Source of the DNA: Ferruginibacter sp. HRS2-29
Lineage (GTDB): Bacteria > Bacteroidota > Bacteroidia > Chitinophagales > Chitinophagaceae
DNA: 64,000 bases
Reading direction: 5' to 3'
Assembly: GCF_024343615.1 (NCBI RefSeq)
Contig: NZ_RJUB01000142.1
Coordinates: 34,111 to 98,110, forward strand
Made by a program: the position numbers and the translations under genes. Below the pieces are notes generated by a model that saw only the letters and a list, made by a program, of their open reading frames with translations, was not told the DNA's origin and made no database searches. Numbering within the stretch: the stretch's first letter is position 1; every line of letters begins with the position of its first letter. Shown here one piece after another: positions 48,388 to 57,357 of the stretch.

Positions 48388-49746
48388 ATGGCAACAGTAG
48401 TTAGAGAAAACATCGGTTTATTAAACGATAAGCTGACTGTAAAAATTTCGAAAGAAGATTACCTTCCTTCTTTTGAGAAAAAATTAAAAGAATATAGCAA
48501 AACCGCAAATATCCCGGGCTTCCGCAAAGGAATGGTTCCGGCCGGACTGATCAAAAAAATGCACGGTGCAGGTATTTTCACCGATGAATTGCTGCGTACG
48601 GTAGAAAAAGAATTGTACACTTACCTCAACGAGGAAAAACCTGAAATTTTCGCACAGCCGCTTCCATTGGAAACAGATATGAGCAAGATCGATATGAACA
48701 ATCCTGCGGATTACGAATTCGGTTTTGAGATCGGCCTGAAGCCCACTTTTGAAATCGCCGACGTAAGCAAGGCAAAACTTACCTTGAACAAAGTAGCGGT
48801 TACCGAAGAAATGCTCGATAAAGAAATCGCCGGGATGCAGGAAAGAGGCGGAAAAGTGACTGACATTGACGCAGTAGAAGGTGAAGGGAATACGATCACT
48901 GCCCTGTTTACTGAAACGGACGAAAATGGTGCAGTAGCAGAAGGTGGTATCAGCAAAGAAACTGCATTGACCCTGGGCCAGTTTAATGCAAAAACGCAAA
49001 AAGCACTAAAAGGCAAAAAAGCCGGCGACAGCATCACTACACAACTGGACAAAGCTTTTGATAAAAAAGAAATTGAAACCGTATTGCAGTCCCTGGAACT
49101 GACCGAAGATGCAGCGGCTAAAACTTTCTCTGTTCAGGTTGTAAAAGTTGGGCAGCGCGAAAACAGGGAATTGAACGAAGAGTTCTTCAACGAAATATTC
49201 CCGGGCAAAGGGATCAAGACTGAACAGGAATTGCGTACAGAATTGAAAAACGAGATCGAAGCATATTGGGCTGCTCAAAGCCGCAATCAACTGCACGATC
49301 AGCTGTATCACTACCTGATCGACGAAACCAAAATGGAATTCCCTGAAGCATTCCTTACCCGTTGGTTAGAAAACGGTGGCGATAAACCTAAAACCCCGGA
49401 ACAGGCAAAAGAAGAATACCCCGGCTTCAGCAACCAGTTGAAATGGACGCTTATCAGCGATCGCCTGATCACTGAAAATAAATTGCAAGTGACTGACGAA
49501 GAGCTTAAAGAAAGCATGAGGAACGAAGTAACGCGTTATTTCGGCCAGATGAACATGGGCGAAGATATGAGCTGGCTCGACAGCTATATCGACCGCATGA
49601 TGAAAGATGAAAAACAAGTGGATGCTACTTACCGCAGGCTGATCACCGATAAAGTGTTCAGTTTTGTAGAAGGCAACGCAAAGCCCAAAGAAAAATCCGT
49701 AACCCCGGAAGAACTCACGGCTATGCAGCACAATCATCAGCACTAA
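48388..49746 (+). CDS. tig: trigger factor
   Basis: A 452-residue ribosome-associated chaperone. The ribosome-docking motif GFRKGMVP is near residue 45. The central PPIase-like region is degenerate, and the C-terminal helical arms are recognisable (ELNEEFFNEIFPGKG onwards). The C-terminus ends in an Asn/His stretch (HNHQH). The ATG at 48388 gives MATVVRENIGLLNDKLTVKI; the longer open frame starts inside the tRNA and is rejected. It ends in a clear terminator. Confidence 0.93.
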   Translation: MATVVRENIGLLNDKLTVKISKEDYLPSFEKKLKEYSKTANIPGFRKGMVPAGLIKKMHGAGIFTDELLRTVEKELYTYLNEEKPEIFAQPLPLETDMSKIDMNNPADYEFGFEIGLKPTFEIADVSKAKLTLNKVAVTEEMLDKEIAGMQERGGKVTDIDAVEGEGNTITALFTETDENGAVAEGGISKETALTLGQFNAKTQKALKGKKAGDSITTQLDKAFDKKEIETVLQSLELTEDAAAKTFSVQVVKVGQRENRELNEEFFNEIFPGKGIKTEQELRTELKNEIEAYWAAQSRNQLHDQLYHYLIDETKMEFPEAFLTRWLENGGDKPKTPEQAKEEYPGFSNQLKWTLISDRLITENKLQVTDEELKESMRNEVTRYFGQMNMGEDMSWLDSYIDRMMKDEKQVDATYRRLITDKVFSFVEGNAKPKEKSVTPEELTAMQHNHQH

Positions 49747-49751
49747 GAAAC

Positions 49752-49940
49752 GGCCTCACCCCACCCTCTCTCCAGGGAGAGGGGCCGCGAAGGGGCGTCG
49801 TTTAGGTCATAGTTTATAATATTCACTCCAGGCATTATGTCTGGAGTTTTTTATTCAACTTGCATTAGTATCAAAATTTCTCAAATTAAAAACTCCCAGC
49901 TTCCAGCTCCCTCTCCGTGGAGAGGGGTTGGGGAAAGGCC
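49752..49940. repeat. CCCTCTCC/GGAGAGGG palindrome flanking the tig-proB gap
   Basis: GGCCTCACCCCACCC, CTCTCTCCAGGGAGAGGGG and CC occupy 49752-49785. At 49907-49940, CTCCCTCTCCGTGGAGAGG, GGTTGGGGAAAGGCC forms the reverse-complement arm. Each arm is also a small hairpin by itself. The right arm ends exactly at the base before the proB ATG (49941), so it would occlude the translation start if folded. Confidence 0.8.
49825..49852 (+). terminator. intrinsic terminator of tig
   Basis: ACTCCAG (49825-49831) pairs with CTGGAGT (49841-49847), followed by a T run. It lies 79 bp past the tig stop codon, inside the larger palindrome. Confidence 0.8.
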
Positions 49941-50975
49941 ATGAAAAAAACTTTAGTCATAAAACTCGGCACTGCCACTATCACCGACAATGTGGGAAAG
50001 ATCAGCACTTCCACCATCCGTAAACTGGCCGAAGAGATCTCGTTGCTGAGCAAAACTTACAACATCGTGCTGGTATCAAGCGGAGCCGTGGGAAGTGGCA
50101 GATCGGCGTTTAAAAATTACCAGGGCACATTAACGGAACGTAAAGCGGCGGCGGCTGTGGGCAACCCGGTGTTGATACGGTTGTATCATAAATATTTCTT
50201 CAAATACGGAATTACCGTAGCACAGGCTTTGTGCGAACGCCATCATTTTTCCAATCGTGGACAGTTCCTGCAACTCAAGCAGACATTTGAAGAATTCTGG
50301 CGCAACGATATTTTGCCGGTAGTAAATGAGAATGACCTGGTGAGTAATGTGGAACTGAAGTTTTCTGACAATGACGAACTTGCCACCCTGATCGCTGTTG
50401 GGTTTGATGCAGATACGCTGATCATTTGCACCACTGTCGGAGGATTGAAAGACCATGACAAAAACATCATCCCGAAAGTTGAAAAGATCGATGCTTCTGT
50501 GATGGGTTTTGTAACAAAAGAAAAGACTTCTACCGGACTTGGTGGTATGCTGAGTAAACTTTCTTCCGCAAAGCTGGCTGTTTCGCTGGGCATAAAAGTT
50601 ATCATCTGCGGACTAAGAGGAGCCATGCCGTTGACCACAGCATTGAAAGGAAAAGCAGGTACACAGTTTGTTCCCAAGCAGGCCAACCTGAAGGCCAGGC
50701 AAAAATGGCTGGCAAGCGGCTCTATCACACCGGGAAATATTACGGTGGATAATGGAGCAGCAAAAGCATTGCAAAACCGTAAGAGTTTGTTGAGCATCGG
50801 CATCAAAAACATCCAGGGGAATTTCATTTCCGGCGAAGCGGTTCAACTCGTTAATGAAAGCGGTGAAGTTATTGGTGTGGCAAAAACAAAAATGAGTTCG
50901 GCAGAGCTGGAGAAACAACTGGCTGCAAAAAATATCATTGCGGCACACGCGGATGACATAGTTTTATTTTTATAA
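49941..50975 (+). CDS. proB: glutamate 5-kinase
   Basis: A 344-residue amino acid kinase, first step of proline synthesis from glutamate. The kinase domain has VIKLGTATIT, LVSSGAVGSGR, FSDNDELATLIAVG and GTGGMLSKLSSAKLA-like sequence (TGLGGMLSKLSSA). A C-terminal PUA-like domain follows (GSITPGNITVDNGAAKAL). The ATG at 49941 follows the G-rich palindrome; the longer frame from 49917 runs through the repeat. proA follows after 9 bp. Confidence 0.95.
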   Translation: MKKTLVIKLGTATITDNVGKISTSTIRKLAEEISLLSKTYNIVLVSSGAVGSGRSAFKNYQGTLTERKAAAAVGNPVLIRLYHKYFFKYGITVAQALCERHHFSNRGQFLQLKQTFEEFWRNDILPVVNENDLVSNVELKFSDNDELATLIAVGFDADTLIICTTVGGLKDHDKNIIPKVEKIDASVMGFVTKEKTSTGLGGMLSKLSSAKLAVSLGIKVIICGLRGAMPLTTALKGKAGTQFVPKQANLKARQKWLASGSITPGNITVDNGAAKALQNRKSLLSIGIKNIQGNFISGEAVQLVNESGEVIGVAKTKMSSAELEKQLAAKNIIAAHADDIVLFL

Positions 50976-50984
50976 ACGATAATT

Positions 50985-52229
50985 ATGGTGATCTCTATTA
51001 TATCTTCTTTAAAGAAAACAGCGACGGCTTCCATTGCGCTTCAATCGGCTTCTGATGCTGTGCTGAAGCGCACGCTGGTTTCGCTGGCGAAAGTATTGGA
51101 ACAAAATATTCCGGCATTGCTAAAAGCCAATCAAAAAGATATCGCCCAACAGGAGGCGGGCAACCCCAGGCTGGATCGCCTGCTGCTGAATGAGCAACGC
51201 ATCAAAGCGATTGCCAACAGCATCCGCAATGTGAGCAAGCTTCCAAACCCTTCCAATAAAATTATTGAACAACGTATTTTGCCCAACGGGCTTCGTTTAA
51301 AAAAGATAGCAGTTCCATTGGGAGTAGTGGGTGCCATTTATGAAAGTCGCCCGAATGTAACTTTTGACATTGCGGCGCTTTGTCTGCGCAGTGCCAACGC
51401 CTGTGTACTCAAAGGCAGCAGTGACGCGGAGTTCACCAACAAGGCGGCGATCAGTATCATCCAAAACGCATTGGAAGAAAACGGGCTGCCAAAAAACGCA
51501 GTGACGCTGTTGCCTTCGGCGAGGGAAACGGTGAATGAATTATTTACTGCGACGAAATACATCGACGTGCTGATTCCGCGGGGTTCGGATAACCTGATCC
51601 AATATGTACGTAAGAACAGCCTGGTGCCTGTAATAGAAACCGGTGCCGGCGTATGCCATGTTTATGTTGCGGCTGATGCCGATATCGAAATGGCGGTGAA
51701 CATTGTGGTAAACGCAAAGGTCAGCCGCCCTTCTGTCTGCAATGCGATGGATACTTTGCTTATCGATGAAAAAACAGCACCGGCTTTTTTGGAACAATTA
51801 AAACCAGCATTCTCAAAATATTCGGTCGGTATTTATGCGGATACAAACGCATACAAACGTTTAACAGGCTACCCTCATTTACATAAAGCAAAACCTGCCG
51901 ATTTTGACCGGGAATTCCTCAGCCTGCAATGTGCGGTAAAAATAGTGAGTGGCCTGCAAGAGGCATTATTGCATATCCGGGAACACTCCACCAAACATTC
52001 GGAAGCGATCGTTACCAACAATAAAAAAGAAGCACAGTTGTTTTTACAGCAGGTAGATGCCGCGGCGGTATATCATAATGCATCTACAAGATTTACGGAT
52101 GGGGAAGAATTCGGGCTGGGCGCAGAAGTGGGTATCAGCACACAAAAGCTGCATGCCCGCGGACCGTTTGCGCTGGAAAAGCTGGTTACGGAAAAATGGG
52201 TGGCAGAAGGGAACGGGCAGGTGCGTTGA
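50985..52229 (+). CDS. proA: glutamate-5-semialdehyde dehydrogenase
   Basis: A 414-residue NADPH-dependent reductase of the aldehyde dehydrogenase superfamily, second step of proline synthesis. Visible are PLGVVGAIYESRPNV, the LIPRGSDNLI loop, the catalytic Cys in RPSVCNAMDTLLID, and ARGPFALEKLVTEKW at the C-terminus. Length normal. Coupled with proB. The stop codon is followed 4 bp later by the 14-bp tandem array. Confidence 0.96.
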   Translation: MVISIISSLKKTATASIALQSASDAVLKRTLVSLAKVLEQNIPALLKANQKDIAQQEAGNPRLDRLLLNEQRIKAIANSIRNVSKLPNPSNKIIEQRILPNGLRLKKIAVPLGVVGAIYESRPNVTFDIAALCLRSANACVLKGSSDAEFTNKAAISIIQNALEENGLPKNAVTLLPSARETVNELFTATKYIDVLIPRGSDNLIQYVRKNSLVPVIETGAGVCHVYVAADADIEMAVNIVVNAKVSRPSVCNAMDTLLIDEKTAPAFLEQLKPAFSKYSVGIYADTNAYKRLTGYPHLHKAKPADFDREFLSLQCAVKIVSGLQEALLHIREHSTKHSEAIVTNNKKEAQLFLQQVDAAAVYHNASTRFTDGEEFGLGAEVGISTQKLHARGPFALEKLVTEKWVAEGNGQVR

Positions 52230-52233
52230 TGGA

Positions 52234-52341
52234 TTGACTACCGGGAGTAGACTACCGCAGGTTGACTACCGCAGGTTGACTACCGAGAGTAGACTACCAC
52301 GGGTTGACTACCGGGAGTTGACTACCGCAGGTGGACTACCC
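52234..52341 (+). repeat. 14-bp tandem array, 7.7 units, sharing the RAYT-palindrome word
   Basis: Units of 14 bp follow without gaps: TTGACTACCGGGAG, TAGACTACCGCAGG, TTGACTACCGCAGG, TTGACTACCGAGAG, TAGACTACCACGGG, TTGACTACCGGGAG, TTGACTACCGCAGG and a partial TGGACTACCC. The constant core is GACTACC, the same core as in the RAYT-flanking palindromes, but here in direct orientation only. The array lies between proA and the nuclease gene at 52414. Confidence 0.92.
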
Positions 52342-52413
52342 TTCCGGTTTCCCGTAAAAGGTTGCGCTTACATGTTAATACATTTATAGCTAACCAAACA
52401 AACTGTGCCTAAT

Positions 52414-53508
52414 ATGGAATTCAAAGACCAGATCAAATTACTTGCCGACCGTGTGAGTAAAATGAAAGATAAGATCCAGACAGAAGAAGCTACCAAAAAC
52501 GCGTTCATCATGCCGTTCATACAAGCGATGGGGTATGATGTTTTTAACCCTTTGGAAGTTGTTCCCGAGTTCGTCGCGGATATTGGTATCAAAAAAGGAG
52601 AAAAGGTAGACTATGCCATCATCAAAGACGGAGAACCGATCATCCTGATAGAATGCAAACATTGGTCGGCCGACCTGGACCCTCACAACAGCCAGCTTTT
52701 CCGGTATTTTCATACTACCAAAGCCAAATTTGGCATACTCACAAATGGGATAGTCTTCAGGTTTTATACCGATCTCGTGGAAAATAATAAAATGGATGAA
52801 AAACCATTTTTCGAATTCCGCATCGATGATATGAAAGAAGCCCAGGTAGAAAAGCTAAAGGAATTCAGCAAGGATAGTTTCAACCTCGAGATGATCAATA
52901 ATACAGCCAGCGAATTGAAATACATGTCGGAGCTGCGGAATATGATCGTGAAAGAAATAAGCGAGCCTACCGAGGAATTCGCCAAATATTTTGCGAGGAC
53001 AGTTTACCATTCCGTAGTTACAGCTAAAGTGCTGGATCAGTTCAAAAACCTTGTTAAGCGCACATTTCATCAGTATATCAACGATGCCATCAACGAACGC
53101 CTGAAAACCGCATTGGCTACCGAACAGCAGAAAGCGAATGAGATCGCACAAATGGAGCTGGGCCAAAAACCGGCCGAGCCCAACGTGATAACTACCCCGG
53201 AAGAAACGGAGGCATTCTACATCATCCGGGCGATCGTTTGTGCTAAAGTAAACGTGAGCAGGATCACGATCCGCGACAATCAATCTTATTGCGGAGTGCT
53301 GCTCGACGACAACAACCGCAAGCCAATCTGCAGGTTGCATTTTAACGCGAAGAAAAAACAGGTTTCTTTTTTTGATGAAGGAAAAGAAGAAAAAGTAACT
53401 ATTGAAGAAAGTACCCAGCTATACGAATTTTCTTCGAGACTGATAAAAACGATCGAATATTATGAAAAAAAATTAAAAGATATTTCCACAACTCCAATCG
53501 CCGAGTAA
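52414..53508 (+). CDS. orphan type I restriction HsdR N-terminal-like nuclease (COG2810-type)
   Basis: A 364-residue protein. The N-terminal third has a PD-(D/E)xK nuclease core: KVDYAIIKDGEPIILIECKHW, with Asp, then Glu-x-Lys at the usual spacing. The region after it is helical (a coiled-coil-like stretch near residues 140-260), and the C-terminal 90 residues form a small beta domain (ITIRDNQSYCGVLLDDN). This is the HsdR_N/COG2810 group of putative type I or IV restriction nucleases. No helicase, methylase or specificity gene is nearby. The ATG at 52414 is used; a GTG lies three codons upstream. A terminator follows. Confidence 0.8.
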   Translation: MEFKDQIKLLADRVSKMKDKIQTEEATKNAFIMPFIQAMGYDVFNPLEVVPEFVADIGIKKGEKVDYAIIKDGEPIILIECKHWSADLDPHNSQLFRYFHTTKAKFGILTNGIVFRFYTDLVENNKMDEKPFFEFRIDDMKEAQVEKLKEFSKDSFNLEMINNTASELKYMSELRNMIVKEISEPTEEFAKYFARTVYHSVVTAKVLDQFKNLVKRTFHQYINDAINERLKTALATEQQKANEIAQMELGQKPAEPNVITTPEETEAFYIIRAIVCAKVNVSRITIRDNQSYCGVLLDDNNRKPICRLHFNAKKKQVSFFDEGKEEKVTIEESTQLYEFSSRLIKTIEYYEKKLKDISTTPIAE

Positions 53509-53525
53509 AACAACATACATCAAGC

Positions 53526-53566
53526 AGGAAAACAACATGCAGCCGTGTTGTTTTCCTCATTTTTAA
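53526..53566 (+). terminator. terminator after the HsdR-N-like gene
   Basis: AGGAAAACAACA (53526-53537) pairs perfectly with TGTTGTTTTCCT (53546-53557), followed by CATTTTT. It separates this gene from the ExoVII-like pair. Confidence 0.75.
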
Positions 53567-53618
53567 TACCATAGCAGATTATACCTTCACGCCATAGTTG
53601 ATTACAACGAATATCAGC

Positions 53619-53960
53619 ATGGCCAGCACTACTATTTTAAAGGAATCTTCAGACAAAAGTGAATGCTTTGTATTTTCTCCTTCTGCATTGTTGGAACTTT
53701 ACCATAATGTTGTTCTTTCCTGCACAGATAGTGATATACATAGGTTGAAAGGTATTTTTTTGAAAACAGATAAACCATCATACGGCGGGTTTTTCTACAA
53801 CGATATCAAAGATGAATCCGGAGATCAATCAATGACCTTAAAAACGCCAGGGGTTTATCATCATCAATTACAGAATAATCAATTGATAGAAATTCACGGG
53901 TTCAAGACAAGCAGGCTTAATAAGAAAGGGAATTTTGATAATACGTTCAATATCGTATAA
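53619..53960 (+). CDS. ExoVII large-subunit-like N-terminal OB-fold part
   Basis: A 113-residue protein. After a short leader the sequence follows the N-terminal OB domain of XseA: FSPSALLELYHNVV, then HRLKGIFLKTDKPSYGGFFY, NDIKDESGD and LQNNQLIEIHGFKTSR. It ends with TAA at 53958-53960. ATG 53961 of the catalytic part follows at once in the same reading frame. Either one gene has acquired a stop codon, or two proteins are made by termination and re-initiation. ATG 53619 is chosen over a TTG further upstream. Confidence 0.65.
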   Translation: MASTTILKESSDKSECFVFSPSALLELYHNVVLSCTDSDIHRLKGIFLKTDKPSYGGFFYNDIKDESGDQSMTLKTPGVYHHQLQNNQLIEIHGFKTSRLNKKGNFDNTFNIV

Positions 53961-54722
53961 ATGATTTCGTCTTCCGACCATACACGATTGGCAAAGGAAT
54001 CTGATAAGCTCAAAATACTGAGCGAAAAAGCCAGGATAGGTATAAAAGATATGGACGGGTTGATACGGTCGAAAATTCTCCGGAATCAGCCCGTCGTTAT
54101 CAGGGTCATAGTTGCCCGAACGGGCACCATCGAAGAAGACATACGGAAGGCAATCGGTTTTTTACAGCCATTATACAACATAGATTATCTCAAGACTGCC
54201 CTGGATTCCCCGGCCCTGATAATAGCGGCTTTGACGGAACTTGACAAAAAAGGCGCTGACATTATCTGTATCTCAAGAGGAGGTGGCGACCTCGAAATAT
54301 TCAACGATAATGATGTCTGCCGAAAAATAGTGGGGCTGAACGCTATCACAGGGTCTGCTATAGGACACGCTTCCGACGAAAACCTTTTTGATCTGGTAGC
54401 TGATAAAAAATTTGCAACACCAACCGCTTTTGGAAACTATTTAAAACTGATTCACCAAAAGACTATTACAGAAATAGAGAATAATAAAAATGAACTCAAT
54501 AAAAATTCAGCCGGTAAATACCAGGAACAAATCAAAGACTTGAAAGAATCTGTCGTAGACCTGCAATCAGAAATTTTTGCCGCGAACAGGGCACTTTTCG
54601 AAAATTCGTCGACATTAAAAAAATATGAACGCAGGCTAAAATCAACTTCCCGTAATAATAGAATTTTAACCGCAACAGCAATCATCCTGACTCTTCTTTT
54701 GGCAATATTGCATTTTATATAA
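53961..54722 (+). CDS. ExoVII large-subunit-like catalytic part with C-terminal membrane anchor
   Basis: A 253-residue protein. It matches the catalytic domain of XseA: ARTGTIEEDI (Asp60), SRGGGDLEIFND (Arg106) and GHASDENLFDLVADKKFATPT (His136, Asp139). These four positions correspond to the residues reported as essential in E. coli XseA (D155, R205, H238, D241, from memory). A coiled coil (about 165-220) follows, as in XseA. The C-terminus differs: a hydrophobic helix (about 233-252, ILTATAIILTLLLAILHFI) should anchor it in the membrane. No xseB is nearby. At 366 residues combined it is smaller than housekeeping XseA. A second, diverged ExoVII with an unknown task is the best reading. Confidence 0.75.
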   Translation: MISSSDHTRLAKESDKLKILSEKARIGIKDMDGLIRSKILRNQPVVIRVIVARTGTIEEDIRKAIGFLQPLYNIDYLKTALDSPALIIAALTELDKKGADIICISRGGGDLEIFNDNDVCRKIVGLNAITGSAIGHASDENLFDLVADKKFATPTAFGNYLKLIHQKTITEIENNKNELNKNSAGKYQEQIKDLKESVVDLQSEIFAANRALFENSSTLKKYERRLKSTSRNNRILTATAIILTLLLAILHFI

Positions 54723-55118
54723 AAGTCCCTGTCTACTGGCATACCCCACTTATCGACCTATAACTTACTGTCTTCTATTTCCAGGTTTGCCTGCCTGAAT
54801 TCTGTCTACATTTAACTTTCTAAGTGTGAAAAACGTAGCATGATTGAAAAAAAATTACCTTTTTGCCCGTTTTTATTCTGTTTCTCCTTTTACCCTTCAA
54901 ACAATTCATGTTTCAACGCAGAACGCTGCCATCAACACCGATGGCAGCGCCCCTGACGCTTCTTCGGCGCTGGATCAAAAATCCATCTGAATAGTGGCCG
55001 ATCTTCGGTCGTCCGTTGTCCATTGCCAATGGTCGGTCATCCAATACCGCTTTTAGCGTTTGCTTTGTAATGTGTCTTTCATAATTCCCGGATTTTTCAG
55101 TAAATTCGTATACAACAC
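54723..55118. other. 396-bp intergenic region with one strong hairpin
   Basis: No coding frame of interest and no TAnnTTTG box is seen ahead of the RelA/SpoT gene. The notable feature is a perfect 10-bp inverted repeat with a 6-nt loop, CGCTGCCATC (54924-54933) and GATGGCAGCG (54940-54949), without a T run. Further GGTCGTCCG/GGTCGGTCATCC words lie at 55000-55040. Confidence 0.55.
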
Positions 55119-57353
55119 ATGCAGCTAAAAGAATCCACCGTTACATACAACCTCAACGAAGAGGAAGAAAAGAAAGAGATCCTTCGCCAGTACAGGGCTT
55201 TATTACGCGTTTTAAAAACGAAGCTCAAGCCGGGTGACAAGGTTCTGCTCCGTCGTGCCTTTGAAATGAGCGCCGAAGCGCACAAGACCATGCGCCGCAA
55301 AAGTGGCGAGCCCTACATCCTGCACCCGCTGGCTGTGGCCAAGATATGTGTGGAAGAGATCGGTCTCGGTATCCGCAGTACCATCTGTGCGCTTTTGCAC
55401 GATACCGTGGAAGACACCGACATCACCCTACATGATATAGAACGTGAGTTTGGGGCCGAAATAGCCCGCATCGTAGATGGCCTCACCAAGATATCTACGG
55501 TGATGGACACCAACACTACCCAACAGGCTGAAAATTTCAAGAAGATCCTGCTCACCCTCACCGACGACCCAAGGGTGATCCTCATCAAACTTGCCGACCG
55601 CCTGCACAACATGCGCACCATGGACAGCATGAAGCGGGAAAAACAGCTGAAGATATCTTCCGAAACCGTGTACGTATACGCGCCCCTGGCGCACCGCATG
55701 GGGCTTTACAGCATCAAAACGGAAATGGAAGATCTCGCCATGAAATACATGGAGCCGGACACTTACCGTTTTATCGCTCAAAAACTGAATGATACCAAAC
55801 GCGAACGCAGCCGTTACATCAATGATTTCATCAAGCCGATCAAAGAAAAGCTGGACAAAACGGGCTTTGATTTTGAAATTTACGGCCGGCCAAAAAGTAT
55901 ACATTCCATCTGGAACAAAATAAAAAAGACAGGCGTTGCTTTTGAAGAAGTATATGATCTTTTTGCGATCCGCATTATCGTAAACGCTCCGCCTGAAAAA
56001 GAAAAAGAAGATTGCTGGAAAGTGTACAGTATCATCACCGATGCCTACATACCAAGCACAGAGCGCCTTCGCGACTGGCTGAGCAATCCTAAAAGTAATG
56101 GTTACGAAGCATTGCATACCACCGTAATGGGGCCGCAGGGAAAATGGGTGGAAGTACAGATACGCACCAAACGTATGAACGAGATCGCCGAAAAAGGACT
56201 GGCAGCCCACTGGAAATACAAAGAAGGCGTGACCGACGAAAGCCGTTTTGATAAATGGTTTCACCAGATCCGTGAAGCCCTGGGAAGCAATGATAGTAAC
56301 TCATTAGACTTCCTGCAGGATTTCAAGACATCTTTTCTTACCGAAGAAATTTATGTGTATACACCAAAAGGTGATATCAGGATGTTGCCGATGGGCGCTT
56401 CCGCACTCGATTTCGCTTTCAGTGTGCATACTGCTGTGGGCAGCAAATGTATCGGGGCTAAAGTGAACCATAAACTCGTGCCTATCAGCCACAAACTCAG
56501 GAGTGGCGACCAGATAGAGATCATTACCAGCGCCAAGCAAAAGCCAAATGCGGAATGGCTCAATTTTGTGGTGACCAGCAAGGCGAAAACAAAGATCAAG
56601 GATACGCTCAAAGAAGAAAAACGCACCATCGCCGACGAAGGAAAATATATCCTTCAGCGCAAACTCGACGGCATGAATGCTTCCATGAGCCAGACCAACC
56701 TGGAAGAACTGGCTTCATTTTATAAAGTTACCAGCAGCCTCGATCTGCTGTACGATATAGCTGTCAAAAAAATCGACCTCAAAGAACTTAAGGAATTTAC
56801 GGTTCACGGCGATAAACTTACCGCCCCGAAACCTGTGGTAAAACACGAGGAGAAGCAGGAGTATGATCCTTCCAGACATCACCCGAATAAAAAAGACGCG
56901 GAACTAATCATATTCGGCGAAGACAGCGACAAGATCATGTATACGCTTGCCAATTGCTGTAAACCCATCCCCGGCGATGACGTATTCGGCTTTGTAACCA
57001 CCGGCGAAGGCCTCAAGATCCATCGCACTACGTGTCCGAATGCGGCAAGGTTGCTGGCAAACTTTGGTCACCGTGTGGTAAAAACCAAATGGGCGAAAAA
57101 CAAGGAGATCTCTTTCCTTACCGGTCTCAAGATCATCGGTCTCGACGATGTGGGTGTCATCCACAAGATCACCAACCTTATCAGCGGCGAACTGCGGGTA
57201 AACATTTCCGCGATGACCATTGAAGCAAACGATGGTATTTTTGAAGGAAATGTAAAAGTGTTTGTACACGATAAGGAAGAACTGGAAAACCTGGTGACGG
57301 AATTATTGGCATTGCAGGGAATTGAGCGGGTGGACAGGTATGATATAGAATAA
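55119..57353 (+). CDS. bifunctional RelA/SpoT-type (p)ppGpp synthetase/hydrolase
   Basis: A 744-residue long RSH protein. The HD hydrolase domain is intact (YILHPLAVAKI, LLHDTVEDTD). The synthetase domain has YDLFAIRIIV and NGYEALHTTVMGP, followed by VEVQIRT. TGS (IYVYTPKGDIRMLPMGAS) and ACT (C-terminal, VGVIHKITNLI) domains follow. With both centres complete, it should make and degrade the stringent-response alarmone, like SpoT/Rel. The ATG at 55119 fits the family N-terminus. Confidence 0.95.
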   Translation: MQLKESTVTYNLNEEEEKKEILRQYRALLRVLKTKLKPGDKVLLRRAFEMSAEAHKTMRRKSGEPYILHPLAVAKICVEEIGLGIRSTICALLHDTVEDTDITLHDIEREFGAEIARIVDGLTKISTVMDTNTTQQAENFKKILLTLTDDPRVILIKLADRLHNMRTMDSMKREKQLKISSETVYVYAPLAHRMGLYSIKTEMEDLAMKYMEPDTYRFIAQKLNDTKRERSRYINDFIKPIKEKLDKTGFDFEIYGRPKSIHSIWNKIKKTGVAFEEVYDLFAIRIIVNAPPEKEKEDCWKVYSIITDAYIPSTERLRDWLSNPKSNGYEALHTTVMGPQGKWVEVQIRTKRMNEIAEKGLAAHWKYKEGVTDESRFDKWFHQIREALGSNDSNSLDFLQDFKTSFLTEEIYVYTPKGDIRMLPMGASALDFAFSVHTAVGSKCIGAKVNHKLVPISHKLRSGDQIEIITSAKQKPNAEWLNFVVTSKAKTKIKDTLKEEKRTIADEGKYILQRKLDGMNASMSQTNLEELASFYKVTSSLDLLYDIAVKKIDLKELKEFTVHGDKLTAPKPVVKHEEKQEYDPSRHHPNKKDAELIIFGEDSDKIMYTLANCCKPIPGDDVFGFVTTGEGLKIHRTTCPNAARLLANFGHRVVKTKWAKNKEISFLTGLKIIGLDDVGVIHKITNLISGELRVNISAMTIEANDGIFEGNVKVFVHDKEELENLVTELLALQGIERVDRYDIE

Positions 57354-57357
57354 GGTG

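Noticed and set aside
52234..52341. CRISPR-like array
   Set aside because: The 14-bp units are directly adjacent without spacers, and no cas genes are present.
52414..53508. Complete type I restriction-modification system
   Set aside because: Only the HsdR N-terminal nuclease-like protein is present; there is no helicase domain, hsdM or hsdS in the window.
53619..54722. Housekeeping exonuclease VII large subunit (xseA)
   Set aside because: It is short, split by a stop codon, membrane-anchored and lacks a nearby xseB; a diverged paralogue is more likely.
52414..54722. One operon of the HsdR-N-like nuclease and the ExoVII-like pair
   Set aside because: A 12-bp terminator stem with a T-rich tail at 53526-53566 lies between them, so co-transcription is not supported.
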